Translations under genes and position numbers: made by a program
In this document: positions 26,076 through 34,068 of the stretch, piece by piece
How the letters are laid out: every line of letters starts with the position of its first letter
How positions within the stretch are numbered: the first letter of the stretch is position 1
Source of the DNA: JASBTN01 sp965228805
GTDB taxonomy: Bacteria; Pseudomonadota; Alphaproteobacteria; Rhodobacterales; Rhodobacteraceae
Assembly (NCBI RefSeq): GCF_965228805.1
Contig: NZ_CBDDIE010000003.1
Coordinates: 3,534,001-3,598,000 of the forward strand
Reading direction: 5' to 3'
DNA: 64,000 nt
Notes under the pieces: model-generated
Told to the model about the DNA's origin: nothing
Databases searched by the model: none
What the model saw: only the letters and a program-made list of their open reading frames with translations

Positions 26076-26266
26076 ACGGGCAGGTCGTGGTGTCAGGCGA
26101 ATTTGCGTCACCTCCCGTCCGGAACGCGGCAAGCAAACACTGAACGGCCGGGGACACGCGGAATTCCCCCATGGCGCGTCAGGCAGTCGTTTTGCGCCTG
26201 ACAGCCTGTTCCAGCCATGTTAAGCATCCGTCCGAACAGGTTCATGATAAACACAGGACATTGCAC

Positions 26267-26917
26267 ATGAAGGCAGATCTGTTGAAACCGCTTACCCTGG
26301 CCGCACTGTTTGCGCTGAGCACCGCTTCGACCGGCTGGGCACAGGACAGCGGCGAGGCCGCCCCGGCCGAAGGTGAAGACGCCGCAGCTGAGGCCGAGGC
26401 CGAAGCCGACGCCGGTGTGACCGGTCTGGACATGGGCACCGATGCGGAACGCCAGCCCGGCCAGATTTATGTCGCCGAGGTTCATGGCGATTGGGAGCGC
26501 CGCTGCGCCCACAACCCGGGCGGCGACGATCCGTGTCAGATGTATCAGCTGCTGAAGGACGCGGACGGAACGCCAGTCGCCGAGATCAACATCGTGCGCC
26601 TGCCCGAGGGCAGCCAGGCCCTGGCCGGGGCCACCTTTGTTGCCCCCCTGGAAACACTGCTGACCGAAAAGCTGACCATTGCCGTGGACAGTGGCGGTGG
26701 CAAGGAATACGCCTTCCGCGTCTGCACCGCACAGGGCTGCCTGGTTCAGCTGGGTTTTGGCCCCGCGGATATCGCGGCAATGAAGGCCGGTAGCGTGGCG
26801 ACCGCCACTATCGTGCCCGCCGTCGCACCGGACCAGCGCGTGCAGCTGCCGATCTCGCTGACCGGCTTCACCGCCGCCTTTGACTCGCTGCAGCCGCCGG
26901 TTCTGCCGCAGCAATAA
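26267..26917 (+). CDS. invasion-associated locus B (IalB) family protein, secreted
   Basis: A 216-residue protein with a signal peptide (LLKPLTLAALFALSTASTGWA, cleavage near AQD), then an Ala/Glu-rich linker, then the IalB domain. The domain begins at VAEVHGDWERRCA and carries paired cysteines (Cys near HNPGGDDPCQMY and in FRVCTAQGCLVQ), probably disulphide bonded. The family is periplasmic or surface-associated and widespread in free-living alphaproteobacteria; the name reflects Bartonella and does not imply virulence here. The ATG at 26267 was chosen because it gives a proper signal peptide. Confidence 0.87.
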   Translation: MKADLLKPLTLAALFALSTASTGWAQDSGEAAPAEGEDAAAEAEAEADAGVTGLDMGTDAERQPGQIYVAEVHGDWERRCAHNPGGDDPCQMYQLLKDADGTPVAEINIVRLPEGSQALAGATFVAPLETLLTEKLTIAVDSGGGKEYAFRVCTAQGCLVQLGFGPADIAAMKAGSVATATIVPAVAPDQRVQLPISLTGFTAAFDSLQPPVLPQQ

Positions 26918-26940
26918 GCCGCCACAGGCCCAGACACGAA

Positions 26941-26968
26941 AACGCCGCCCTCGGGGCGGCGTTTTTTT
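26941..26968 (+). terminator. intrinsic terminator of the IalB-like gene
   Basis: AACGCCGCCC pairs with GGGCGGCGTT around a 3-base loop, followed by a T-run of seven. Confidence 0.92.
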
Positions 26969-27009
26969 ATTGGATCCCTTTTAATGGACCACAACGGGGA
27001 AAGCGTCCC

Positions 27010-28233
27010 TCACGCCACCTTTCGCAAGGCCAACACCGCGTTCAGCCCGCCAAAGGCGAAGGCATTGGACAGTACCGCCTCGCATTCCATCTGGCGCGCC
27101 ACGTTGGGCACCACATCCAGCGCACACTCCGGGTCCGGCTCCTCATAGCCGATCGTGGGGGCGATCACCCCTTCGCGCAGGGCCATGATACAGGCCAGCA
27201 GTTCCACCGCGCCGGTGCCGCCAATCAGGTGACCATGCATCGACTTGGTCGAGCTGATCATCAGGTCATCCGCGTGATGCCCGAAGGCATCGGCCACAGC
27301 CGCACATTCGGTCTTGTCATTGGCCGCCGTACCGGTACCATGAGCGTTGACATAACAGATATCTTCCGGGTTCAACGCCCCGTCCTGCATCGCGCCCCGG
27401 ATCGCGCGCGCCGCGCCCTGTTTCGAGGGCATGACAATGTCGGACGCATCCGAGCTCATCGCGAAGCCCACCACCTCGGCCAGGATCTCGGCGCCGCGCT
27501 TGCGGGCATGTTCGTATTCCTCGAAGACGAAGATTGCCGCGCCCTCGCCCTGGACCATGCCGTTGCGGTTCGCAGAAAACGGGCGGCAGGCATCGCGCGA
27601 CATGACGCGCAGCCCTTCCCAGGCCTTGATCCCGCCGAAACACAGCATCGCCTCGGACCCGCCGGTGATCATCACATCGGCGCCGCCGTGACGGATCATC
27701 TGCATCGCCTGACCCATCGCGTGGTTCGAGCTGGCACAGGCGGTGGCGACGGTAAAGCTCGGCCCCTTGAGGTTGTATTCCATCGACACGTGGCTGGCCG
27801 CCGCATTGTTCATCAGCTTGGGCACAACGAAGGGGTGCACGCGGTTCTTGCCGTCCTCGTAGACAGACCGGTAGTTCTCATCCAGCGTGTTCATGCCGCC
27901 GCCAGAAGTGCCCAGCACCACGCCGGACCGCGTGGCCAGGTCACCGGAAAAGCTCAACCCCGCCTGCCCGATCGCCTCGCGCGCGGCCACAAGGGTGAAT
28001 TGGGTGAACCGGTCATAAAGCGCGATCTGCTGGCGATTGAACTGCGCTTCGGCGTCATAGCCCTTGACCTGCCCGCCGATGCGGATCGACAGGCGGTCGA
28101 CGTCCTGAAACTCCAGCTCGGAAATCCCACAGCGCCCTTCGCGCATGGCCTCCAACGTCTCGCTGACATTGGTGCCAAGAGCGTTGATCGTACCCTGGCC
28201 GGTGATTACGACGCGCCGCCCGCGGCAGGTCAT
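27010..28233 (-). CDS. beta-ketoacyl-ACP synthase II-like protein (FabF/KAS family)
   Basis: A 407-residue condensing enzyme with the catalytic triad of the KAS II family: Cys166 in TACASSNHA, His in NAHGTGTAANDKTE and His in STKSMHGHLIGGTGA. It elongates acyl chains on an acyl carrier protein by decarboxylative condensation. It is coupled by an ATGA overlap to a dedicated ACP gene and lies next to lpxD. This suggests a specialised acyl chain, for example for lipid A, rather than general fatty acid synthesis. This is inference from context. Confidence 0.88.
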   Translation of the reverse strand: MTCRGRRVVITGQGTINALGTNVSETLEAMREGRCGISELEFQDVDRLSIRIGGQVKGYDAEAQFNRQQIALYDRFTQFTLVAAREAIGQAGLSFSGDLATRSGVVLGTSGGGMNTLDENYRSVYEDGKNRVHPFVVPKLMNNAAASHVSMEYNLKGPSFTVATACASSNHAMGQAMQMIRHGGADVMITGGSEAMLCFGGIKAWEGLRVMSRDACRPFSANRNGMVQGEGAAIFVFEEYEHARKRGAEILAEVVGFAMSSDASDIVMPSKQGAARAIRGAMQDGALNPEDICYVNAHGTGTAANDKTECAAVADAFGHHADDLMISSTKSMHGHLIGGTGAVELLACIMALREGVIAPTIGYEEPDPECALDVVPNVARQMECEAVLSNAFAFGGLNAVLALRKVA

Positions 28234-28496
28234 GCGGCTTGCTCGGCGACCAGGCCTTCGACCGCCGTGATGATCGCGGCAACCGACGAGATGTCGAAAT
28301 CTGAATCCGACGGATCATTGGCGTTGAAGGGCACAGAGATATCGAAGGCTTCCTCGATCGCGAAGATGCTTTCGACCAGACCCAAGCTGTCGATGCCCAG
28401 GTCTTCCAGCGTCTGATCAAGGCTGACATCTCCCGGCTCCAGAACGGCTTGCTCGGCGATGATGGCGATGACGCGATCCTTGATGGTCTCAGACAT
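28230..28496 (-). CDS. acyl carrier protein (specialised)
   Basis: An 88-residue acidic carrier protein. The phosphopantetheine attachment Ser37 lies in DLGIDSLGLVESIFAIEEAF. It is longer than AcpP (about 77 residues) and has an extra segment NANDPSDSDFDIS before helix 3, reminiscent of the special-purpose AcpXL group. The stop overlaps the start of the ketosynthase gene; lpxD lies just upstream on the same strand (38-base gap). Confidence 0.87.
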   Translation of the reverse strand: MSETIKDRVIAIIAEQAVLEPGDVSLDQTLEDLGIDSLGLVESIFAIEEAFDISVPFNANDPSDSDFDISSVAAIITAVEGLVAEQAA

Positions 28497-28534
28497 GATA
28501 TTTCCTTTCCGTCCTCCCGGAATTAGGAGGTGAT

Positions 28535-29632
28535 TTAGTCCTTTTGCGTCATTTGTGAAACAGCTTTTTGAAGCTCGCGAATGGTATCAGCCAGGCGCGG
28601 CAGGCGCCTGAGTTCGCGGTTGATCTTCAGCTGGGTGTCCATCTTGACCGCCGGGGTGCCCAGAACGGCACGCCCTGCGGGCACATTGGTCATGATCCCG
28701 GCCCCGCCGCCAGCAATCACGTCGTCGCCAACGAAGAGGTTGTCGCTGACCGCCACCCGGCCCGCCAGCACCACGCGATTGCCGATCCGGGCGGATCCAG
28801 CGACACCCGCCTGACCACAGACCAGGCAATCCTCGCCCAGCACCGCGTTGTGGCCGATCTGCACGAGGTTGTCGATCTTGGTGCCGCGCCCGATGCGGGT
28901 GGCACGAATGGTGCCCCGGTCGATGGTCGACCCGGCGCCGAGTTCGACGTCATCACCGATCTCGACCGCGCCCAGGGAGTGCACGCGCTGCCATTGGCTG
29001 GATCCGGCCACGGCCTCGCCCGCGTGATCGAGGTCACCGCGCAGCTCTTCCACCGCGCTCTTGTCGCGGGTGGTGAACGAGAACCCATCGCCGCCCACCA
29101 CGCAGTTCTGATTGCCGATGAAACGGTGGCCGATCTCGACGCCGCGGGCAATGCGTGCGCCGGAATGGAGCAGCAAGTCGTCGCCGATCTGTACGTCTTC
29201 GCCGATGGTCACGCCTGCGTCGATGCGCGCCCGCGCCCCGACCCGGGCGCGCGGCCCGATGACCACGAAGGGGCCGATGGCTGCGCCCTCGCCGATCTTG
29301 GCGGTCGGGTCGATCACCGCGCTCGGGTGGATCCCCGGCGCAATCTCGGGTCCCTTGTCCATCATGCGTGTGAGCTCCGGCATGCCCGCCTTGCCGCGCG
29401 GCAGGGTCACGGCGCCGTCCAGCCCCAGCGCCTGCCAATCGGCCCCTTCCCACAAGAGCGCCACCCGGGCGCGGCCAGTCGCAAAGGCGTCGGCATATTT
29501 CGGGTCAATGGCGATGGCCAGCTGGTCGGGCCGCGCTTCTGCAGGCTCGGCGGTGCCGGTAATTTCGATGGTCCCGTCGCCCAGGAGGTCCCCCCCCAAG
29601 GCCACGGCAATCTCGGCAAGCGTATGGCGCAT
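28535..29632 (-). CDS. lpxD: UDP-3-O-acylglucosamine N-acyltransferase LpxD
   Basis: A 365-residue acyltransferase adding the N-linked hydroxyacyl chain in lipid A synthesis. The N-terminal uridine-binding domain (residues 1-100) is followed by a long left-handed beta-helix of hexapeptide repeats (IHPSAVIDPTAKIGEGAAIG onward). The catalytic His is in KIDNLVQIGHNAVLGEDC, and the last 30 residues form a helix. The start at 29632 follows AAAGGAC. Unlike the common arrangement, no bamA-lpxD-fabZ-lpxA cluster is seen here; the neighbours are an ACP and a ketosynthase. Confidence 0.94.
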   Translation of the reverse strand: MRHTLAEIAVALGGDLLGDGTIEITGTAEPAEARPDQLAIAIDPKYADAFATGRARVALLWEGADWQALGLDGAVTLPRGKAGMPELTRMMDKGPEIAPGIHPSAVIDPTAKIGEGAAIGPFVVIGPRARVGARARIDAGVTIGEDVQIGDDLLLHSGARIARGVEIGHRFIGNQNCVVGGDGFSFTTRDKSAVEELRGDLDHAGEAVAGSSQWQRVHSLGAVEIGDDVELGAGSTIDRGTIRATRIGRGTKIDNLVQIGHNAVLGEDCLVCGQAGVAGSARIGNRVVLAGRVAVSDNLFVGDDVIAGGGAGIMTNVPAGRAVLGTPAVKMDTQLKINRELRRLPRLADTIRELQKAVSQMTQKD

Positions 29633-29674
29633 GGCTGTCCTTTCCGCGTGGGGCAACGCGCCCCCGCGACAGGA

Positions 29675-31303
29675 TTAGCCCTGAACGGCGCGGAGCGCCA
29701 CCCCTGCCCCGGCGAGAGCATTCCACACCTTGGCGTCGCGGCCATAGACGTCACGACGGTAGTTGGCGCGGCCCTTCGCGGGCATCACGGCGGTACGATA
29801 GACGATATGCACCGGCACGTGTTCATCCAGGTCGATCTGCGTCTCGCGTCCCGTGTCCAGCGCGGCGTGGAACGTGCCCTTGGGGTTGCTGGTCTGACGC
29901 GCCAGCAGGGCATAGCCGAACTCGAACGGTTTCTGCAGGCGAATGCAGCCGTGCGAGAAAGTGCGTACCTCGCGGCCGAACAAGCTCTTCGAGGGCGTGT
30001 CATGCAGGTAGATGTTGTGGCGGTTCGGGAACATGAACTTCACCAGCCCCAGCGCGTTGCGGCTGGACGGCGGCTGCTTCATGTCGAAGGGGAAGTTGGT
30101 CGCCGTGTACTGGGTGAAATCCACCGCCGAGCGGTCCACCACCTGGCCGCGCACATCGGTGATGCGCAGGTGACCGGCGGCCTGCGGGTTGCGCTGCAGC
30201 GCGGGCAGGTATTCGCTGACCGCGATCGAGCGTGGCACATTCCAGGTCGGATTGACGATCATGTGCTCCATCTCGTCGGAAAACTCCGGGCTACGGGTGT
30301 CGTGGCGGTTCTTGCCGACGACCGAGCGAGTCTCGAATGTCACCTTGCCACCGTCAACGATCTTGGCGGTGAAATCGGTCAGGTTGACCCAGATGTGACG
30401 CTCACCACGCTCGATATTCATCCAGCGCTCGCGTTCCATCGCCACCAGGATCGACTTCAGGCGGTCGGTGACCGAGCGGTTGATCTCCTTGATCGTGCCG
30501 TCGCCCGCGACCCCGTCGGGCTCCAGCCCGTGGTCGATCTGAAACAGCTGCACGGCGCGCTGCAGGTCGGCGTCGTAATTGCGCGTGGCCGAACGGCGCA
30601 GGTAGCCCATGCGCACCAGACGGTTGCGCAGCGCGACGACAGCATCACCCGAGGCACCCGGCTTGACCGACCGCGCCGCAACGGTTTCACCCCAGCCACC
30701 CTGGGCCAGCAGTTTTTCCAGCCGCAGCTTTTCCTTCATCAGCCGGGCATATTCCGGCGATTTCGGCGTCAGCGCTTTCAGGAACCCGCGCGGCGAGCTC
30801 TGCGCGAACCCGGCCAGCAGCGCCTTGCCGCCGCGCACCGGCGCGTCGCGGTGAATTTCGCCATCCACGCGTTTCGGCGTCACGACGCCCGACTGCACAT
30901 CGCGCGCATACATCAGAAACAGGCGGCTCATCTGCACTTCGAGCTTGCCCAGATCGCGGGTCGAGCCGACCCGGCGCAGGTTGGTCTTGAGCAGTTCCGT
31001 ATCATAGGCGGCCACCGGCAACCCGTGATCGCCCGCCGCCTCCAGCGCCTTCAGCAGCGCCGCGCGACGTTGCTTGTGACGGTTGCTGGTGCCCGTCCAA
31101 ATCGGCTCGTACCCGTTTTCACGGTAGAAAGCGGCAATCTCCTCGTCCATCGCGGCTGCCTCGGCCACGGCCTGGGCAAAGGCCGGCACGGCACGCTGTG
31201 CCTGGGCGGGCGTCGGGGCCATGGTAGAGATCGACAGAAGGGCCAGAACGGCCAGCATCTTGAACACAAACGGGGCGCGAAGGCGCGGGCGGGAAATCGT
31301 CAT
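29675..31303 (-). CDS. L,D-transpeptidase, YcbB/LdtD type
   Basis: A 542-residue periplasmic enzyme. A signal peptide (APFVFKMLAVLALLSISTMAPTPAQA part) is followed by a scaffold domain, a peptidoglycan-binding domain (VVALRNRLVRMGYLRR...HGLEPDGVAGDGTI) and a YkuD catalytic domain with the active-site motif FSHGCIRLQKP. It forms 3-3 cross-links in peptidoglycan. I chose the start at 31303 because it follows GAGGA and begins the signal peptide; an ATG at 31381 would add 26 residues of unlikely sequence. Divergent from a MepK-like gene. Confidence 0.92.
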   Translation of the reverse strand: MTISRPRLRAPFVFKMLAVLALLSISTMAPTPAQAQRAVPAFAQAVAEAAAMDEEIAAFYRENGYEPIWTGTSNRHKQRRAALLKALEAAGDHGLPVAAYDTELLKTNLRRVGSTRDLGKLEVQMSRLFLMYARDVQSGVVTPKRVDGEIHRDAPVRGGKALLAGFAQSSPRGFLKALTPKSPEYARLMKEKLRLEKLLAQGGWGETVAARSVKPGASGDAVVALRNRLVRMGYLRRSATRNYDADLQRAVQLFQIDHGLEPDGVAGDGTIKEINRSVTDRLKSILVAMERERWMNIERGERHIWVNLTDFTAKIVDGGKVTFETRSVVGKNRHDTRSPEFSDEMEHMIVNPTWNVPRSIAVSEYLPALQRNPQAAGHLRITDVRGQVVDRSAVDFTQYTATNFPFDMKQPPSSRNALGLVKFMFPNRHNIYLHDTPSKSLFGREVRTFSHGCIRLQKPFEFGYALLARQTSNPKGTFHAALDTGRETQIDLDEHVPVHIVYRTAVMPAKGRANYRRDVYGRDAKVWNALAGAGVALRAVQG

Positions 31304-31702
31304 CGTCTTCCTCGATATATCCTCGGTCACGGGGTAAGAGCTGCCACGGGTTACGAGCTGCAATTCATGAGTAAATGACATAATCTCGCGAAAGAGTTAA
31401 CACTGTCCACTCACATTTCCGCGCGGGTTCCGGAAAACCCGACCTTGTCCTTTTCGGGTCACGCATCGGGCACTTTCCTGCGCGTTTTCGCCACATCGCA
31501 GCAATTTCAGCAATTTTTCGCCGATTCCCCTTGAATAACAGCCCGTTGGATCCATGAGGGGTTGGCGGACGAATCGAACCATGCCATAAAGCAGCTGCAC
31601 CTGGGGATGAGGTGACATTGGGGCTTTGCCGAAAGCCAGCATGGTGAACGGGTCATGCAGGGCACGGCGGGCACAGGCAAGCGACGGGACGCGCTGGGAC
31701 AG
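31304..31702. other. 399-base divergent intergenic region
   Basis: Lies between the divergent L,D-transpeptidase and MepK-like genes and must hold both promoters. A hairpin CGGGTT-CCGGAA-AACCCG is at 31424-31441. I see no tRNA, riboswitch or convincing open frame; consensus promoters could not be assigned with confidence. Confidence 0.5.
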
Positions 31703-32272
31703 ATGACGGAACACAGCTCGACGGGCATGACGCGGCGTGCGCTTCTTGGCGCATTTGCAGCAACCACGGTGGCAGCAGCCCCGACTTTCTCCAATGCAGC
31801 AGGCTTCTTGCGCGGGGGGGGCGACATCCGCCGCATCTCGATGTACTCGGGCCGCACCGGCGAAAGCGTCGACACGATCTACTGGATCGAAGGCAAGTAC
31901 ATCAAGGAAGCCCTCAAGGAAATCAATCACTTCATGCGCGACTGGCGGATCGACAGTTCGATCTCCATGGACACGCGCACGATCGATATCATGGCGGCGG
32001 CGCATTCGCTGATGGACGTGAACGAGCCCTATATGCTGCTGTCGGGCTACCGCTCGCCGCAGACCAACGCGATGCTGCGCTCGCGCTCGCGCGGGGTGGC
32101 CAAGAACTCGCTGCACATGAAGGGTCAGGCGGCTGACCTGCGTCTGCAAAATCGCACCGTGCACCAGATGTTCCGCGCCGCCACCGCCTGCCGCGCGGGT
32201 GGGGTTGGTAAGTATTCCGGCTCGAACTTCGTGCATATGGATTGCGGCGTGGTGCGTACCTGGGGGCGCTGA
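31703..32272 (+). CDS. DUF882 / YcbK-like (MepK-type) murein endopeptidase
   Basis: A 189-residue protein with a Tat-like signal (TRRALLGAFAATTVAAAPTFSNA) followed by a peptidase M15-type domain. Zinc and catalytic residues are visible in GYRSPQTN, SLHMKGQAADLR and FVHMDCG. E. coli MepK (YcbK) cleaves 3-3 peptidoglycan cross-links made by L,D-transpeptidases and sits beside ldtD; the same pairing occurs here with the divergent gene. Start choice between 31703 and 31727 is uncertain. Confidence 0.87.
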   Translation: MTEHSSTGMTRRALLGAFAATTVAAAPTFSNAAGFLRGGGDIRRISMYSGRTGESVDTIYWIEGKYIKEALKEINHFMRDWRIDSSISMDTRTIDIMAAAHSLMDVNEPYMLLSGYRSPQTNAMLRSRSRGVAKNSLHMKGQAADLRLQNRTVHQMFRAATACRAGGVGKYSGSNFVHMDCGVVRTWGR

Positions 32273-32303
32273 GGGCCTCTGAGCTTCCCACAATTCGATC
32301 ATG

Positions 32304-32327
32304 AACCCGGCCTTGGCCGGGTTTTTT
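32304..32327 (+). terminator. intrinsic terminator after the MepK-like gene
   Basis: AACCCGG pairs with CCGGGTT around CCTTGG, followed by six T. It separates the gene from the next plus-strand gene. Confidence 0.88.
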
Positions 32328-32393
32328 GTTGCCCGGAGAACGCTATTACGTTTCGGCTTGGGAATTTCCGCCACCGGCCCCAGACTGAGCCGT

Positions 32394-33281
32394 ATGTCAA
32401 ACCCCGCCACCCTCTCGACCTATCTGCGCGCGCATTGGCGTGGGGCGCTGACCGCACGACAGAGCCTCTGGTTAAATGTGGTGGCCCTACGCATCGTGAT
32501 CATCATGCTCGCCTGGGGCCTCCTGCCCCTCCCCTTGCCCTCTCTGGTGGTGTTGGGGCTTATCGGTGCCGACATCGCACTTTACACTTGGCAGACCGTG
32601 GGTCTGGTGCGCCACGGCGACCGCCGTGCCCGCAGCTTCGGGGCCACCGGCCATGTCTGGGCCGGTCTGCTGGCCCTGTTGGTCGCGCTATTCCTGTCAC
32701 TGTCGATCTGGTGGATGCTGGTGCTGCACAGCCGGCTGTCGCCTCCGCGCCCCGACCCGCTGGCTGGGCGGGTGGTGCCGGACGAGGATCTGGTTCTGAC
32801 CATCTCGGGCCAGGACCTTCACCTGGACGGGGTCATTCCGATCGGCATCACGGCCCAGGTCGCGGCGCGGTTGAAGGCGCACCCGGAGGTCACCACCCTG
32901 GTGCTGAACAGCCCCGGCGGGCAGGTGCAGGCGGCGCGCACCTTGGCCCGATTGGTGTTGCAGACCGGTCTGAACACCCGAGTAGTGCGCACCTGCAGCT
33001 CCGCCTGCACCCTGGTCTTTGTGGCAGGTAAGAACCGCACACTGGGACTGGAAGGCCGCCTTGGATTCCACAGCTACGCGCTATTGATCCCCTCCGGCCA
33101 CCCGAACATCGACCCGGCCGAGGAAATGCAGCGCGACCTGGCCTATCTGCAGGCGCGCGGCGTCGCGCCTGATTTCCTTGTACGCGTCCCCGAGGTCGCA
33201 CCAGACGAGATGTGGTTTCCGAGCCTTCGGGAACTGATGCAGGCACACGTCGTGACCGGCCCCAGTCACTTCAGCCAATAG
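32394..33281 (+). CDS. membrane-anchored ClpP/crotonase-fold protein (COG3904-like)
   Basis: A 295-residue protein. About three N-terminal hydrophobic segments (residues 25-120) precede a soluble domain of about 150 residues with ClpP-like sequence. It has TTLVLNSPGGQVQAARTLARL, then RTCSSACTLVFVAG where the ClpP nucleophile Ser would lie, and GRLGFHSY with a candidate His. The arrangement suggests a protease or peptidase-like domain on the membrane, probably periplasmic. The ATG at 32394 was chosen because an upstream in-frame start at 32301 would place a terminator inside the gene. Confidence 0.78.
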   Translation: MSNPATLSTYLRAHWRGALTARQSLWLNVVALRIVIIMLAWGLLPLPLPSLVVLGLIGADIALYTWQTVGLVRHGDRRARSFGATGHVWAGLLALLVALFLSLSIWWMLVLHSRLSPPRPDPLAGRVVPDEDLVLTISGQDLHLDGVIPIGITAQVAARLKAHPEVTTLVLNSPGGQVQAARTLARLVLQTGLNTRVVRTCSSACTLVFVAGKNRTLGLEGRLGFHSYALLIPSGHPNIDPAEEMQRDLAYLQARGVAPDFLVRVPEVAPDEMWFPSLRELMQAHVVTGPSHFSQ

Positions 33282-33339
33282 ATCACGCCGTTGGCCCCGT
33301 CGACCGAACACACGGAAGCATCAGGCACGGCGCAGCCGC

Positions 33340-33368
33340 AAAAAAAGGGCGCCCCGCGGGACGCCCCT
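33340..33368 (-). terminator. intrinsic terminator of the octaheme cytochrome operon
   Basis: On the minus strand GGGCGTCCCG pairs with CGGGGCGCCC (one wobble), followed by seven T. It lies 22 bases after the cytochrome b stop. Confidence 0.88.
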
Positions 33369-33390
33369 TCCTTGCCTCAGCCAGTGCCGC

Positions 33391-34065
33391 CTATTCGGCC
33401 GGCACGCCGCGCGGCTTGAGACGGTTGGGTTCGTTGGCCTCCAGATAGGCCTCCTGTTCAGTGGTCAGGTCGACCTCTTCATAGCCAGTGACCATCGGCT
33501 GCACGTGGTGGCGGAAGCCATGGCCCACGGTCAGCAGATAGACATGCGCGACCACGAAACAGGCCACCACATAGGCTGCCAGCACGTGGATGTTCGCGAC
33601 CACCACGATCCAGAACCCGGCGTTCTCGCCGCCTTCCCACAGGGCATAGGTCAGGTAGAATAGGCCCGAGATCCAGATCGCCGGGAAGATGAACCATTTC
33701 AGCACGAAATAGGTCGCCGCCTGCAACGGGTTGTGCTTGCGGAAATAAACCTTTCGGTACGGATGTTTCTCGCCCTTGAAGATGCCCAGGGCATAGAAGC
33801 GCGCGGTTTCGATCATGCCCTCGATGCGCGGGATGAACTGCTTCCAGGTGCCGGTGGTGAATAGCCAGAAGGTGGCGAAGATCCACAGCATCAAGAGCAG
33901 CCCCGCCGCCAGCGTGTGGAACACCACCGCCGGGCCGAAGGGCACCAGGCCCAGCTGCCCGTTCAGGCTGAACCCGGTCAGCATCAGGATCACGATCAGC
34001 GCCATCTGCAACCAGTGCCACAGGCGTTCGAAGAATGGGTAGACCTTGACGATACGTTTGGACAT
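33391..34065 (-). CDS. cytochrome b (b561 / hydrogenase-type) membrane subunit
   Basis: A 224-residue protein with four membrane helices (about residues 14-34, 48-70, 117-137, 155-180). Candidate haem-ligand histidines are His17, His50, and the pairs in NIHVLAAYV and VAHVYLLTVGHGFRHH. It resembles the di-haem cytochrome b subunits that pass electrons between the quinone pool and periplasmic oxidoreductases. Located 3 bases after the octaheme cytochrome gene, so it is almost certainly its electron-transfer partner. Confidence 0.85.
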   Translation of the reverse strand: MSKRIVKVYPFFERLWHWLQMALIVILMLTGFSLNGQLGLVPFGPAVVFHTLAAGLLLMLWIFATFWLFTTGTWKQFIPRIEGMIETARFYALGIFKGEKHPYRKVYFRKHNPLQAATYFVLKWFIFPAIWISGLFYLTYALWEGGENAGFWIVVVANIHVLAAYVVACFVVAHVYLLTVGHGFRHHVQPMVTGYEEVDLTTEQEAYLEANEPNRLKPRGVPAE

Positions 34066-34068
34066 GGA

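Noticed and set aside
26171..26266. Upstream start for the IalB-like protein.
   Set aside because: It would place 32 unrelated residues before an excellent signal peptide; the ATG at 26267 has AGGA upstream.
28568..31378. A 936-codon open frame on the plus strand opposite lpxD and the L,D-transpeptidase gene.
   Set aside because: High-GC antisense shadow: the residues are His/Arg/Gly/Ala-rich and resemble no family, and both minus-strand genes show clear catalytic motifs throughout.
32301..32393. Upstream start for the ClpP-like membrane protein.
   Set aside because: The added stretch lies in the terminator of the preceding gene and encodes no plausible signal.
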